A DNA stretch of 32,131 nt from Rickettsiaceae bacterium (GCA_020697135.1 JAJFBM010000014.1:1-32131), one strand, 5' to 3'. Numbered from the stretch's first letter, positions 1 through 7,003 are shown. The notes: generated by a model not told the origin, from the letters alone. Translations and numbers: made by a program.

Positions 1-2
1 GT

Positions 3-134
3 AATTTTATCATTCTAGCCCTACATGGTAAGGAATTAGGAGTTTTGACAAATACCCTTACTCTTGCCTTAAACCAAAGTGTAAGTAAAGAAAACATTAC
101 GAAAACTATTCCTAGTAACACACCTTCCACTTAA
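3..134 (+). CDS. 3' end of an unidentified gene (partial)
   Basis: An open frame enters from the left edge and ends at TAA 132-134, giving 43 residues that begin NFIILALHGKELGV and end in a Ser/Thr/Pro-rich tail. I do not recognise the family. It could be the C-terminus of a gene lying mostly outside the window or a chance open frame; the hydrophobic start and polar tail are only mildly protein-like. Confidence 0.3.
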   Translation, partial: NFIILALHGKELGVLTNTLTLALNQSVSKENITKTIPSNTPST

Positions 135-289
135 GTAGTTAGGCATTTAACACAATCTTAAAACAGAACTAAATCTAAGCTTCAGTTAATTACTGCTCCC
201 ACAATCTAACAGCTTACATTTAGAGCAAAAAATTATAAATAATTCACATTATGTATAGGTGTTGTAATATAAAGGAAATCATTGTAAAG

Positions 290-343
290 ATGAAAAAGTG
301 GTATATTATAATTTTTGGTAGTTATTTAAAGGTAAGTAAGTGA
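290..343 (+). CDS. Possible 17-residue leader peptide ahead of the phospholipase D-like gene
   Basis: The ATG at 290 is preceded by AAAGG (about 271-275) and a closer GTAAAG, and the frame codes for MKKWYIIIFGSYLKVSK. Its TGA (341-343) shares a base with the ATG at 343 of the next gene (TGATG), an arrangement typical of translational coupling. It may be a leader peptide or chance. The rest of 135-342 shows no other gene. Confidence 0.25.
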   Translation: MKKWYIIIFGSYLKVSK

Positions 344-897
344 TGAAACAATATAATTTTATAAAATTAAATTATATACTTAAATACGCTGTTTCAGTTG
401 GTTTATCCTCATTGCTAATAGGGTCTTGTACTACCCTGCCCTATCAAACAAATAATTGCCCTACCGAAAAACCTTTAGTGTGCTTTACCCCACCCCAGGG
501 GTGCATCAAACATATAATTAATACAATAGAATCAGCGAATAATGAGGTTTTCGTCCAAGCCTATTCCTTCACCTCTGGTGATATAACAGAAGCACTTATT
601 CAAGCACATAGAAGAGGAATTAAAGTAAAAGTTCTAATTGATAGAACTAGTTTAACTAGTCGTGGATCAAAAATACCTCTTTTAATAAATGCTGGTATCC
701 CGCTAAGTGTTTGCAAAGTCCCTGGAATAGCTCATAATAAGGTATTAGTAATCGATAGTAAAATAGTCATTACTGGCAGCTATAATTTTACAAATGCAGC
801 AGAGACAAGAAATGCTGAAAACTTACTTATTATAAAGGATGAGGATTTAGCAAAAAAATATATTACCAACTGGTATAATCTTCATTCAAGAGAATAG
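343..897 (+). CDS. Secreted phospholipase D-like (single HKD) protein
   Basis: The protein has 184 residues from ATG 343; a GTG at 340 would add one. The N-terminus has a hydrophobic stretch (about 12-28) ending in LIGSC, so Cys29 may be a lipoprotein or Sec cleavage site. One complete HKD motif is visible: H131, K133, D138 and G145-S146, followed by the NFTNAAETRNAENL type of sequence typical of the Nuc/Pld endonuclease subfamily. Such single-motif proteins dimerise to make one active site and cleave phosphodiester bonds in phospholipid or DNA. Rickettsia species carry a homologous secreted Pld of similar length that is linked to membrane damage, but bacterial conjugative plasmids also carry Nuc-type nucleases with the same motif, so the substrate is undetermined. 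SD-like AAAGG lies 10 bases upstream. A 51-codon gene follows after two bases. Confidence 0.82.
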   Translation: MKQYNFIKLNYILKYAVSVGLSSLLIGSCTTLPYQTNNCPTEKPLVCFTPPQGCIKHIINTIESANNEVFVQAYSFTSGDITEALIQAHRRGIKVKVLIDRTSLTSRGSKIPLLINAGIPLSVCKVPGIAHNKVLVIDSKIVITGSYNFTNAAETRNAENLLIIKDEDLAKKYITNWYNLHSRE

Positions 898-899
898 AG

Positions 900-1055
900 A
901 TGGGATATTATACTTATAAAGATAAAAAGAAACGAAGTTTAAAAGAGACGGCCATAACCTATACCATTCTACTTGGTATTCTAATGTTGGCTTTTTGGAA
1001 TTTTATAGAAACTTGGAAAGTCATTTATAATTTCTTTAAAAATTTAATAAATTGA
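900..1055 (+). CDS. Small single-pass membrane protein
   Basis: The ORF of 51 codons starts two bases after the stop of the phospholipase D-like gene. The protein begins with a very basic stretch (KDKKKRSLK, residues 7-15) and then has a hydrophobic segment (about 19-36: AITYTILLGILMLAFWNF) followed by an aromatic tail. This fits an inner-membrane protein with its N-terminus in the cytoplasm. The tight spacing suggests co-transcription and perhaps a shared role such as holding or protecting against the upstream enzyme, but that is inference. I do not recognise the family. Confidence 0.5.
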   Translation: MGYYTYKDKKKRSLKETAITYTILLGILMLAFWNFIETWKVIYNFFKNLIN

Positions 1056-1232
1056 GTCTGTATTCTAAATATGGGCATTAAAGGAGTTGTAGCACACGAG
1101 ACTAGGGTTATTTTTACCTAAAATACTCTTGTGTAACCGATAAGTAAAATGACGCCCTTTGAATATCGACATAGCTACCCGCTGAAAATTTATATCAAAA
1201 TAAAATTAGCGCAAAATCAAAAAATTTGCAAC

Positions 1233-1248
1233 GGCATCGTCAAGTTAA
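1233..1248 (+). repeat. Left terminal inverted repeat of the IS6-family element
   Basis: GGCATCGTCAAGTTAA; pairs with 2082-2097 with one mismatch at the fifth base (T against C). Confidence 0.85.
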
Positions 1249-1284
1249 CTTATAATGTGCGTAATTCTACCTTTGTTTTAGATT

Positions 1285-1995
1285 TTAGGCAGCAAGGATT
1301 TTTTGAGCAGTTTGATCCCAGATTGTTTTAGCAACCTCAAATGCTTGACGTTGTACTGATGCTTTATTCGTATATCTTCCGACGTCAATAGCAAATAGGT
1401 TTCTAACTTTATCCATTAGGGATAGAGTACATTGAGCTGCCTTAGGAGATTTAAACTTAATAAGTATTTTCTCTCGTCGTCGTGTCGGTTGATGAGCATT
1501 CTCTACCCTGTTGTTTAACCGCTTATGACAACGATGTTCAGCCCCAGGACATATATAACGAATAGGCTTTTTGTAACTGTTTAGCTTAGCAGTAATAATA
1601 ACTCTTGGTTCCAGATAACTTCCAAGCAATTTGCTTAAAAAACGAATTGCAGCCTTCTTGTTCTTGCGCTTCTGAAGCAGTACGTCTAACTCATATCCCT
1701 CACTATCAACTGCACGCCATAAAATATAATTTTCTCCATTAATCCTAATAGTCATTTCATCTAAGTGCCATTTATCATTTGGCTTACGCTCTCTCTTCCT
1801 AATTACATCCTTAAAATGCTGAGAAAATTTATTACACCAAGTTCTTACTGTCTCATGACTCAAGATTAGGCCCCTATAAGCCATTTGCTCCTTAATATCA
1901 CGAAAACTATGAATGCACCTGTGGTAAAGCCACACTGTATGGCTAATAATAGAAACAGGAAAACGATGACGTTTAGGGCGTTCATACATATGCAT
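1285..1995 (-). CDS. IS6-family DDE transposase with a lost catalytic Asp
   Basis: The 236-residue protein has the normal IS6 length and organisation: an N-terminal helix-turn-helix (about 28-55, RDIKEQMAYRG...SHETVRTWC), the WHLDEM motif with the first catalytic Asp at D79, the RAVDSEG block (94-100), and LNNRVEN with the catalytic Glu at E165. The second catalytic Asp, normally in a T-D-K-L context, is Ala136 here (ITAKLNSY; codon at 1588-1590, GCT instead of GAT), a single-base change. Established knowledge of DDE enzymes says this residue binds the catalytic metal, so the protein should be unable to transpose by itself. The reading frame is otherwise intact. Start could also be Met3. Confidence 0.88.
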   Translation of the reverse strand: MHMYERPKRHRFPVSIISHTVWLYHRCIHSFRDIKEQMAYRGLILSHETVRTWCNKFSQHFKDVIRKRERKPNDKWHLDEMTIRINGENYILWRAVDSEGYELDVLLQKRKNKKAAIRFLSKLLGSYLEPRVIITAKLNSYKKPIRYICPGAEHRCHKRLNNRVENAHQPTRRREKILIKFKSPKAAQCTLSLMDKVRNLFAIDVGRYTNKASVQRQAFEVAKTIWDQTAQKILAA

Positions 1996-2081
1996 ACAAA
2001 TACCACAAAATTATCACTATTAAGTCATAACAATAATAATCAATCCCATACCTTTAAACAACCCTTAAAAATAATTACTGC

Positions 2082-2097
2082 TTAACTTGACGGTGCC
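2082..2097 (-). repeat. Right terminal inverted repeat of the IS6-family element
   Basis: Reverse complement reads GGCACCGTCAAGTTAA. Similarity to the left end stops sharply after 16 bases. Confidence 0.85.
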
Positions 2098-2228
2098 GAA
2101 TTTATTTACAGAAACATATTTTAATCGGGGATAATTCGGTATTATATCTACTAATGATTTAATGTGCACATTTATATTTTGATTAATTATGATGAAACAT
2201 TGATCATTAGAGATGTACAGCTCTATCC

Positions 2229-2261
2229 ATGCAACATAGATATATTATATCTATGTTGCAT
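2229..2261. repeat. Perfect 16-bp-arm palindrome
   Basis: ATGCAACATAGATATA at 2229-2244 is the exact inverse of TATATCTATGTTGCAT at 2246-2261, with one central base. It abuts the first phased array, and its right arm (ATGTTG at 2253) is in register with that array. Likely a protein-binding dyad. Confidence 0.7.
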
Positions 2262-2302
2262 TCGTGTTATCTTTGTGCTCCGCTTGTGTTGCATGCGTGT
2301 TA
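2253..2302 (+). repeat. Phased array 1: five GTGTTA-like sites every 11 bp
   Basis: Six-base sites start at 2253 (ATGTTG), 2264 (GTGTTA), 2275 (GTGCTC), 2286 (GTGTTG) and 2297 (GTGTTA), each exactly 11 bp apart, with AT/C-rich variable spacers. The fixed phase puts every site on about the same face of the helix, as in the 11-bp iterons of partition centromeres bound by ribbon-helix-helix proteins. Confidence 0.65.
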
Positions 2303-2647
2303 GTTTGCTTGAATTACTTTATAATTTATTTATAAAAAATAATAGAACTAAACACAAAATAAATAGCTACTGTAAAATATCTCAAGCCCTTAATATTCAC
2401 AGTATAAATTTAACAACCACTGCAACTAATACATCCTTATTATAAATAATGCTAAGAATTCATTTTAAAGCATGCATAAAATTCTAATGCGTACAAATAA
2501 TAGCTTTAAGTATTTTATATTTGATCATTAAAAATATTAAATAAGTTTTCCTATCTTATAGTCAAACCTAAAATAAGCCTATAAACCTGAGTTTACGTTT
2601 TGAAGCCACAAATCAACTCTAATTGACCATTCACTTCAGATTTAAAA

Positions 2648-2666
2648 GTTCAGTTTTTTACTGAAC
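2648..2666 (-). terminator. Possible small intrinsic terminator, reverse strand
   Basis: GTTCAGT (2648-2654) pairs with ACTGAAC (2660-2666) around a 5-base loop; read on the reverse strand the stem is followed by TTTTAAA. No gene feeding it is evident, so it may only insulate the repeat region. Confidence 0.3.
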
Positions 2667-2866
2667 CTACAAAATATTATTTAGTTACTCTAAAATATAG
2701 TCGTGCAAAATAACTCTTTTACTTAAGCTTACTTCAATGCAAGATTAGGTATTGTTAGCAAGATCGATTTTATTTGCACACATTTTTTGATTTGGCATAC
2801 AATAATGAAGAGATAGTAACTAATAGATGTCTAGACCTAAACTGCAAACACTTATATGCCACGTTT

Positions 2867-2948
2867 GTGTTGCGTGTGTGTTGCCCCTGGTTTCGTTTGT
2901 GTTATATTGATGTTATAATAGTATTATATGCGTGTTACTTTTGTGCTT
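2867..2948 (+). repeat. Phased array 2: seven to eight GTGTTA-like sites
   Basis: Sites start at 2867 (GTGTTG), 2878 (GTGTTG), 2889 (degenerate GGTTTC), 2899 (GTGTTA), 2910 (ATGTTA), 2921 (GTATTA), 2932 (GTGTTA) and 2943 (GTGCTT). All steps are 11 bp except one of 10 bp (2889 to 2899). The motif and period are those of the array at 2253. A lone GTGTTA lies at 2984, out of register. Confidence 0.65.
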
Positions 2949-3443
2949 TTTGGGCAATATTTTCACTGTACAGTTATATGGTTGTGTTACTATTTTACTT
3001 AACCTATCGTATATTGAATTTATCTATAACATAGATTCTCTTTTGTTGCCCTTTTATATATAACAACCTCCTCCCTTTTATATCACCCATCATTTTGGTA
3101 ATTTTTAGATTATATATACTATATTTATATACGATAAATAATTAAGCAGATAAAATATAAAATCAAATTTATTATTTAAAAATCACATTCTAGAAACTAC
3201 TGTTTTTTCTTTTTACTACTTTTAAAACAGCATAAAGAAAATAGGTTCAATTAATCAAAGGTTTTAGAATTACATGGAAGAACTTTAAAGCGAATATACA
3301 ACACTTAAATATATGCTTCTAAATATAAATCAGAGCTTTTATCAGTTTTTCCTTTTACGCAGGGTAGGGCAAAGTTTTTTTTACAATATCGTATTAAATA
3401 ATGTTGTTTCAGCCTAATTACAAGTTGCAATCATACCGCGTGT

Positions 3444-3493
3444 GTGTTATTTTCATATTGCGTTTGAGGTTCAAACGTGTTATATATGTGTTA
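3444..3493 (+). repeat. Phased array 3 over the parA promoter
   Basis: Sites at 3444 (GTGTTA), 3455 (ATATTG), 3466 (GAGGTT, weak), 3477 (GTGTTA) and 3488 (GTGTTA), all 11 bp apart. The array covers the predicted -35 and -10 elements of parA, so a protein binding it would both mark the plasmid and repress the operon. Confidence 0.6.
3458..3486 (+). promoter_or_regulatory. Candidate parA promoter
   Basis: TTGCGT (3458-3463), a 17-bp spacer, and TATATA (3481-3486). This would start transcription near 3493, about 55 bases before the parA ATG. It lies entirely inside a phased array, consistent with autoregulation. Confidence 0.35.
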
Positions 3494-3548
3494 AATGGGT
3501 TCCCTGTATTAACCCTATTATCACGATATTTTGAATTAAAGGAAATAT

Positions 3549-4319
3549 ATGACTTGTAAAATTGTAGCTATTATAAATCAAAAGGGTGGGGTGGGTAAAT
3601 CAACTGTTGCAGTAAATCTTGCTTATGGCCTTTCTGAGCAAGGTAAGAAAACTTTGTTGATTGACCTTGACCCTCAAGCTCACTCTAGTTGCATATATGC
3701 TGAGGATATATCCGTTGAGAAAAGTATAAATAAAGCGTTTGCTAATAAGAATTTAGATATAAATTCAATCATTGCTCCTGGGATAGTCTTAGGTAAGGAG
3801 GTAGATAATCTAGATATTATAACTTCTAATATAAAGCTTGCAGCATTGCCCGATCAATTGACACAAACAATATATAGAGAAAAAATTCTCTTAAACCATC
3901 TAAATAAGGTTAGAGAAAATTATCATTTTATTATACTAGATTGCCCTCCAACCTTAGGTATACTAGCTGTTAATGCTATATATTCGGCAGATATAATATT
4001 AATTCCTACTAATTTTGGAAAATATGCACTTGACGGGATGGGTGATTTATTAAGTGTTATTGAAGAAGTAAAGCAAGGCCAAAATTATAAATATTTGGTA
4101 TTGAGAAATCTTTATGAAAAAAAGAACACGCAAACCAACAGATATATTGATAGCCAATTATCTGCAGTAAAAGATCACTTATTAGGTACGGTAATAAGAA
4201 AAACTGAAGCAATAAATCAGGCCCAAATTAATGCCACGCCTATCCAGGTTTATGATAGCCAGTCAAAAGGTAATCATGATTTTACATCCCTAGTCACGGA
4301 GTTACTAATGTATGCGTAA
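3549..4319 (+). CDS. parA: ParA-family partition ATPase
   Basis: The 256-residue protein is the short ParA type without an N-terminal DNA-binding extension. The deviant Walker A is at residues 12-19 (KGGVGKST), with the signature lysine early in the motif (K12) as well as K17; DLDPQAHSS follows at about 40-48 and the Walker B-like LDCPPTLG at about 130-138. These ATPases form dynamic gradients on the nucleoid that separate plasmid copies when stimulated by a centromere-bound partner. The start has a good AAAGGA ribosome site six bases upstream. The next gene overlaps its 3' end by eight bases, and repeated motif arrays lie upstream, giving the layout of a small plasmid par locus: centromere/operator, ATPase, DNA-binding partner. 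Confidence 0.92.
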   Translation: MTCKIVAIINQKGGVGKSTVAVNLAYGLSEQGKKTLLIDLDPQAHSSCIYAEDISVEKSINKAFANKNLDINSIIAPGIVLGKEVDNLDIITSNIKLAALPDQLTQTIYREKILLNHLNKVRENYHFIILDCPPTLGILAVNAIYSADIILIPTNFGKYALDGMGDLLSVIEEVKQGQNYKYLVLRNLYEKKNTQTNRYIDSQLSAVKDHLLGTVIRKTEAINQAQINATPIQVYDSQSKGNHDFTSLVTELLMYA

Positions 4320-4623
4320 AAAAGGAATAAACTTTGAATCAAAATCCAAGTTAACAGATTTTGTTACAAAAAAAACACAGGCTGAAGAAGAAACAATTTT
4401 ATCAGGATTAGTACAAAAAAAGAACCCAGAGGCTAGAACAAGATCATTCAGATTACGCCCCCAAGATTTTGATGATCTTTGGCGAGTCAAAAATGCTGTT
4501 AATTCATCAGAAGATATATATAGATTATATAATGATACAGATATACTACGCGGTATGATCAACATGGTAGCCTCAAACCCTGATATAAAAAAGCTTCTTA
4601 ATCATGTCAAAAAAGTCCAATAG
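4312..4623 (+). CDS. Putative ParB-like partner of ParA
   Basis: The 103-residue protein overlaps the parA stop by eight bases, so the two are translationally coupled. The N-terminal third is basic and polar (RKKGINFESKSKLTDFVTKK), as expected for a flexible tail that touches the ATPase. A segment from about 42 to 85 (RTRSFRLRP followed by two predicted helices) could be a ribbon-helix-helix-like DNA-binding domain, but I cannot confirm the fold. In established type Ib par loci the gene directly after parA encodes a small dimeric protein that binds phased centromere repeats; position and size fit that role. An 18-bp-arm palindrome lies just past its stop. Confidence 0.55.
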   Translation: MRKKGINFESKSKLTDFVTKKTQAEEETILSGLVQKKNPEARTRSFRLRPQDFDDLWRVKNAVNSSEDIYRLYNDTDILRGMINMVASNPDIKKLLNHVKKVQ

Positions 4624-4632
4624 ACATTGTTG

Positions 4633-4670
4633 TAATATATACGTGTTATAGATATAACACGTATATATTA
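4633..4670. repeat. Perfect 18-bp-arm inverted repeat after the par genes
   Basis: TAATATATACGTGTTATA (4633-4650) and TATAACACGTATATATTA (4653-4670) are exact inverses with a 2-base centre. Each arm contains CGTGTTA, the same motif as in the phased arrays. No T-run follows, which argues against a simple terminator and for a protein-binding or replication-related dyad. Confidence 0.7.
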
Positions 4671-4783
4671 TGTATGTATCACTTTCATGTTTCATATGCA
4701 ATATACGCGTATTATATTTTATTCTTATAAATATCAAATAAAATTTGCCCATAAACAAAGTATAAATACTTTTATTGCGTGTG

Positions 4784-4820
4784 AAAATATTATTTTTTTA
4801 CCAACCTAAAATAATATTTT
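4784..4820. repeat. AT-only inverted repeat, possible terminator
   Basis: AAAATATTATTTT (4784-4796) and AAAATAATATTTT (4808-4820) are perfect inverses with an 11-base loop containing ACCAACC. A stem of only A/T pairs is weak as a terminator; it may also be an unwinding element or an operator ahead of the small regulator gene. Confidence 0.35.
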
Positions 4821-4843
4821 TCTCCTGCTTTAAATATTATTTA

Positions 4844-4871
4844 TTGACATATTTTGCAAAAGATGTACCCT
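4844..4871 (+). promoter_or_regulatory. Candidate promoter for the small ribbon-helix-helix gene
   Basis: A perfect TTGACA (4844-4849) is followed after 16 bp by a weak TACCCT (4866-4871). It lies 70-95 bp upstream of the ATG at 4940. Confidence 0.3.
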
Positions 4872-4939
4872 AAAGCTTATGTTAGCTAATTTTTTATGGC
4901 TAATTAATACTGGAAAATATTATTTTAAAGTTTTTTATA

Positions 4940-5113
4940 ATGGAATCAAAATCAGTTTTAAGTGATAAAATTAAAATATCTTTTGATATAAATAAGCAAA
5001 TTGCCGAAGAGGTAGATAATGTTCGTAAAGAACGTGGGATCACTAGAACTCAATGGATTCAATTAGCAATAATGGAGAAATTATTGAAAGATAAAAAGAA
5101 AGAACAGAAATAA
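4940..5113 (+). CDS. Ribbon-helix-helix (CopG/Arc-type) DNA-binding protein
   Basis: This 57-residue protein shows the classic ribbon-helix-helix pattern: a beta strand IKISFDI (11-17), helix one (about 18-31, NKQIAEEVDNVRKE), the turn RGIT (32-35) and helix two (about 36-50, RTQWIQLAIMEKLLK), with a basic tail. Such proteins bind DNA as dimers and typically act as copy-number repressors, antitoxins or partition proteins. It sits between the par genes and the replication gene with about 175 bp on its downstream side, where an inverted repeat overlaps the likely rep control region, so a role as copy-number or rep repressor is plausible. A second possibility is that it binds the 11-bp arrays. 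No toxin gene is adjacent. Ribosome site is weak (AAAG at 4927). Confidence 0.72.
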   Translation: MESKSVLSDKIKISFDINKQIAEEVDNVRKERGITRTQWIQLAIMEKLLKDKKKEQK

Positions 5114-5208
5114 AATAGGGCTTAGGATTTATCCTATAACATAACTATATGCGATCAAACTAATAGTTACGAGCTAGACCAAACCCTTAAACCCACTTTG
5201 CACAATAC

Positions 5209-5236
5209 ATAGTATAACATAATTTAATTATACTAT
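5209..5236. promoter_or_regulatory. Inverted repeat in the rep upstream region, candidate operator
   Basis: ATAGTATAA (5209-5217) and TTATACTAT (5228-5236) are perfect inverses with a 10-bp centre. The right arm contains TATACT, a possible -10 element for rep, so a bound repressor would block initiation. Confidence 0.4.
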
Positions 5237-5256
5237 CAAGGGAAAAGGTATATCTC

Positions 5257-5284
5257 GTTGCTTTAAGGTTTTTAAAGGAGCAAC
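5257..5284 (+). promoter_or_regulatory. Hairpin that may cover the rep ribosome binding site
   Basis: GTTGCTTTAA (5257-5266) can pair with TTAAAGGAGCAAC (5272-5284), leaving a 3-base bulge (GAG). The paired strand holds the strong AAAGGAG ribosome site of the rep gene (ATG 5289), so folding would limit initiator synthesis. Confidence 0.4.
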
Positions 5285-5288
5285 AAGT

Positions 5289-6989
5289 ATGACATACTTA
5301 CATCATTCCATGTCCTCAGATATGGTCTCTCTAGAGGATATATCTTTAACAGGGAATTTGATACCACATAACTGGTACTATAAGGTAACAAATAGTAGGG
5401 GGCACCCTGATACAAATGCTATAATAATATTAGCAGAAGCTTTTTACTGGTATAGGATTTCTACAAAAGAAAATAATTTTAAATCATATAATGGTAGTCT
5501 ACAACTAGGATACGATCACTTCGAAAATAAATTAAATTTAAGCCGCGATCAAATCCGCAATGCTTTTAAAAGATTAGAAGAGCTAAACCTTATATATAGA
5601 TCTTTTAAAACCGAATATAAATTTGGTTCAACTTACTCAAATATAATGTTTCTTAAACTCAATATTATTGAGATAAAAAATATAACGAATAAAAATATTT
5701 TACCCTCTGTTAGTAAATTTCCTACCCCCTCTTCGGAAATATGCGAAGATAATAAAGAATATAAAGAGAATAATATTAGAAATAGATATCTAGATAAGGA
5801 AACATCTAATTTTGAAAATTCTTATTTGATTGAGGACGCTGACAATACATCATTAAAATTTGCAAAGGATGAGTTATTAGAAAAATCTGATTCTTTATTT
5901 TCGATGACAACAATATCAGGGTCTAACAAAGATTTATTAAAACCTTCTACAGAGTTAAGCAATTCTCAAGCTGCTAACCGTAAGACTGATAAAAAGAGTT
6001 CTGCATTACCAATAAGCAATTTTTTACCTTTAAATAATGATGATGTCGAACTATTGACTAAAAGGGTAGGGAAGGAATTCGGTAAAACCTTCATTAATGC
6101 GCTTGCACAAAAATTGAATACAAAATACTCTGATCGCAAATTTCTTAGTAAGGGAATATTTTTAAGCTATTTAGAAAAAGCCTTATTACATGAGAAGCAC
6201 GACGCTACAAAGGTAAATAATATAAATTTTGCTTATTGTTCGCCTGATGATAAGTATTTAGAGAGAGTAGAATCATCTAATGAAACATCTGATGTAATGA
6301 AAATTAAGAAAAGAATAGCCCAAGAGTTTGAAGCAAACCTTGCTGTAGAAATATTGAAGAAATGCTATTTCCCAAATATCACCAAAAATACCAAAAATTA
6401 TACATTTTATGTCAACGATGAAAGCTTTTCTTTGGAAGAAAAATATCAAGCGAAGCTTAAAAGAATTATTCTGGAAACAACAGAAAGATATGATTTGACT
6501 ACGGGAGAACACTTCAAATTTGAAAAAATAAACATTGTAAAAGGTAACAACTATACAGAAGATAAAAATAAAAATAAGACAATCACTTATTCATGTCAAA
6601 TAGAAGATGTTTTAGATCCTATATGGCAAAGAGTAAGGGAACGGCTAAAAGCAAGATATAGTGCTGAGGTAGATAAGTCTTGGTTTAGTAAGATAGAATT
6701 TACCTACGAAGCTGGAGAGGGGAGGGTGATTCTAGGGTTTAATAATAAATTTATGAGTGATCATTTTGAAGTTAACTACGGAAGCACGGTAAATAGATAC
6801 TTACAAGATGAGATAGAAGGACTTCGCGAGGTTAATCATCAAATAAAAAGTTCTAATGAATTAGTTAATGTTTGGTTTAGAGAGAGATCTAGATGGCTAA
6901 ACCAAGATGAAAAGGGAAATGCTTTGTTTCATAATTTGATGGCAAGGATAAATACAAATTTAAGTCAGAAGGCTTTATGCTCCATATGA
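5289..6989 (+). CDS. Plasmid replication initiator with DnaA-domain-I-like C-terminus
   Basis: The 566-residue protein has two recognisable parts. Residues about 40-125 look like a winged-helix replication domain (LSRDQIRNAFKRLEELNLIYRSF is the recognition-helix and wing region). Residues about 440-510, starting at W446, follow the DnaA N-terminal domain pattern: DPIWQRVRERLKARYSAEVDKSW, then FSKIEF and VILGFNNKFMSDHF. Between them lies a polar, Asn/Lys/Ser-rich linker (about 130-300) and a helical region. Rickettsial plasmids are known to carry large proteins with such a DnaA-like C-terminal domain as their presumed initiators. The DnaA-I-like module usually binds partners such as helicase, so it may recruit host replication proteins. 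A strong AAAGGAG lies eight bases before the start, inside a possible hairpin. A pair of inverted DnaA boxes follows 16 bp after the stop. Confidence 0.8.
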   Translation: MTYLHHSMSSDMVSLEDISLTGNLIPHNWYYKVTNSRGHPDTNAIIILAEAFYWYRISTKENNFKSYNGSLQLGYDHFENKLNLSRDQIRNAFKRLEELNLIYRSFKTEYKFGSTYSNIMFLKLNIIEIKNITNKNILPSVSKFPTPSSEICEDNKEYKENNIRNRYLDKETSNFENSYLIEDADNTSLKFAKDELLEKSDSLFSMTTISGSNKDLLKPSTELSNSQAANRKTDKKSSALPISNFLPLNNDDVELLTKRVGKEFGKTFINALAQKLNTKYSDRKFLSKGIFLSYLEKALLHEKHDATKVNNINFAYCSPDDKYLERVESSNETSDVMKIKKRIAQEFEANLAVEILKKCYFPNITKNTKNYTFYVNDESFSLEEKYQAKLKRIILETTERYDLTTGEHFKFEKINIVKGNNYTEDKNKNKTITYSCQIEDVLDPIWQRVRERLKARYSAEVDKSWFSKIEFTYEAGEGRVILGFNNKFMSDHFEVNYGSTVNRYLQDEIEGLREVNHQIKSSNELVNVWFRERSRWLNQDEKGNALFHNLMARINTNLSQKALCSI

Positions 6990-7003
6990 TATGCTTAAGA
7001 CAT

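Larger units (their letters stand above)
1233..2097. mobile_element. IS6-family insertion sequence, probably inactive
   Basis: The element is 865 bp, bounded by 16-bp terminal inverted repeats (GGCATCGTCAAGTTAA at the left; the right end reads GGCACCGTCAAGTTAA on the reverse strand), 15 of 16 bases matching. The ends begin with GGCA as usual for IS6 elements. It holds one reverse-strand transposase gene. The 8-bp flanks (TTTGCAAC left, GAATTTAT right) do not match, so no target duplication remains, which suggests an old insertion, cointegrate formation or later rearrangement. Confidence 0.85.
2098..3548. other. Gene-free region with phased repeats, likely centromere and/or origin DNA
   Basis: About 1.45 kb lacking a credible gene. 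Open frames at 2164-2445 and 2774-3034 translate to low-complexity Cys/Leu/Tyr-rich text, have no start signals, and simply read through the repeats. The region contains a 33-bp palindrome (2229-2261), two 11-bp-phased motif arrays (2253-2302, 2867-2948) and a third at the parA promoter (3444-3493). The remainder is AT-rich sequence in which I see nothing specific apart from a small hairpin at 2648-2666 and a direct repeat of CCCTTTTATAT (3049 and 3073). Confidence 0.6.

Noticed and set aside
1149-1331. 60-codon forward frame crossing the left end of the insertion sequence
   Set aside because: It spans the inverted repeat and the transposase 3' end and has no ribosome site; at most the first 28 codons predate the insertion.
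2164-3034. Two open frames (93 and 86 codons) inside the repeat region
   Set aside because: No ribosome site, low-complexity Cys/Leu/Tyr translation driven by the GTGTT repeats, no recognisable family.
2253-3493. CRISPR-like array
   Set aside because: Units are only 11 bp with a 6-bp core and no spacer-length unique segments; no cas genes.
4633-4670. Intrinsic terminator after the par genes
   Set aside because: The 18-bp stem is perfect but almost without a loop and not followed by a T-run; its shared motif with the arrays suits a binding site better.
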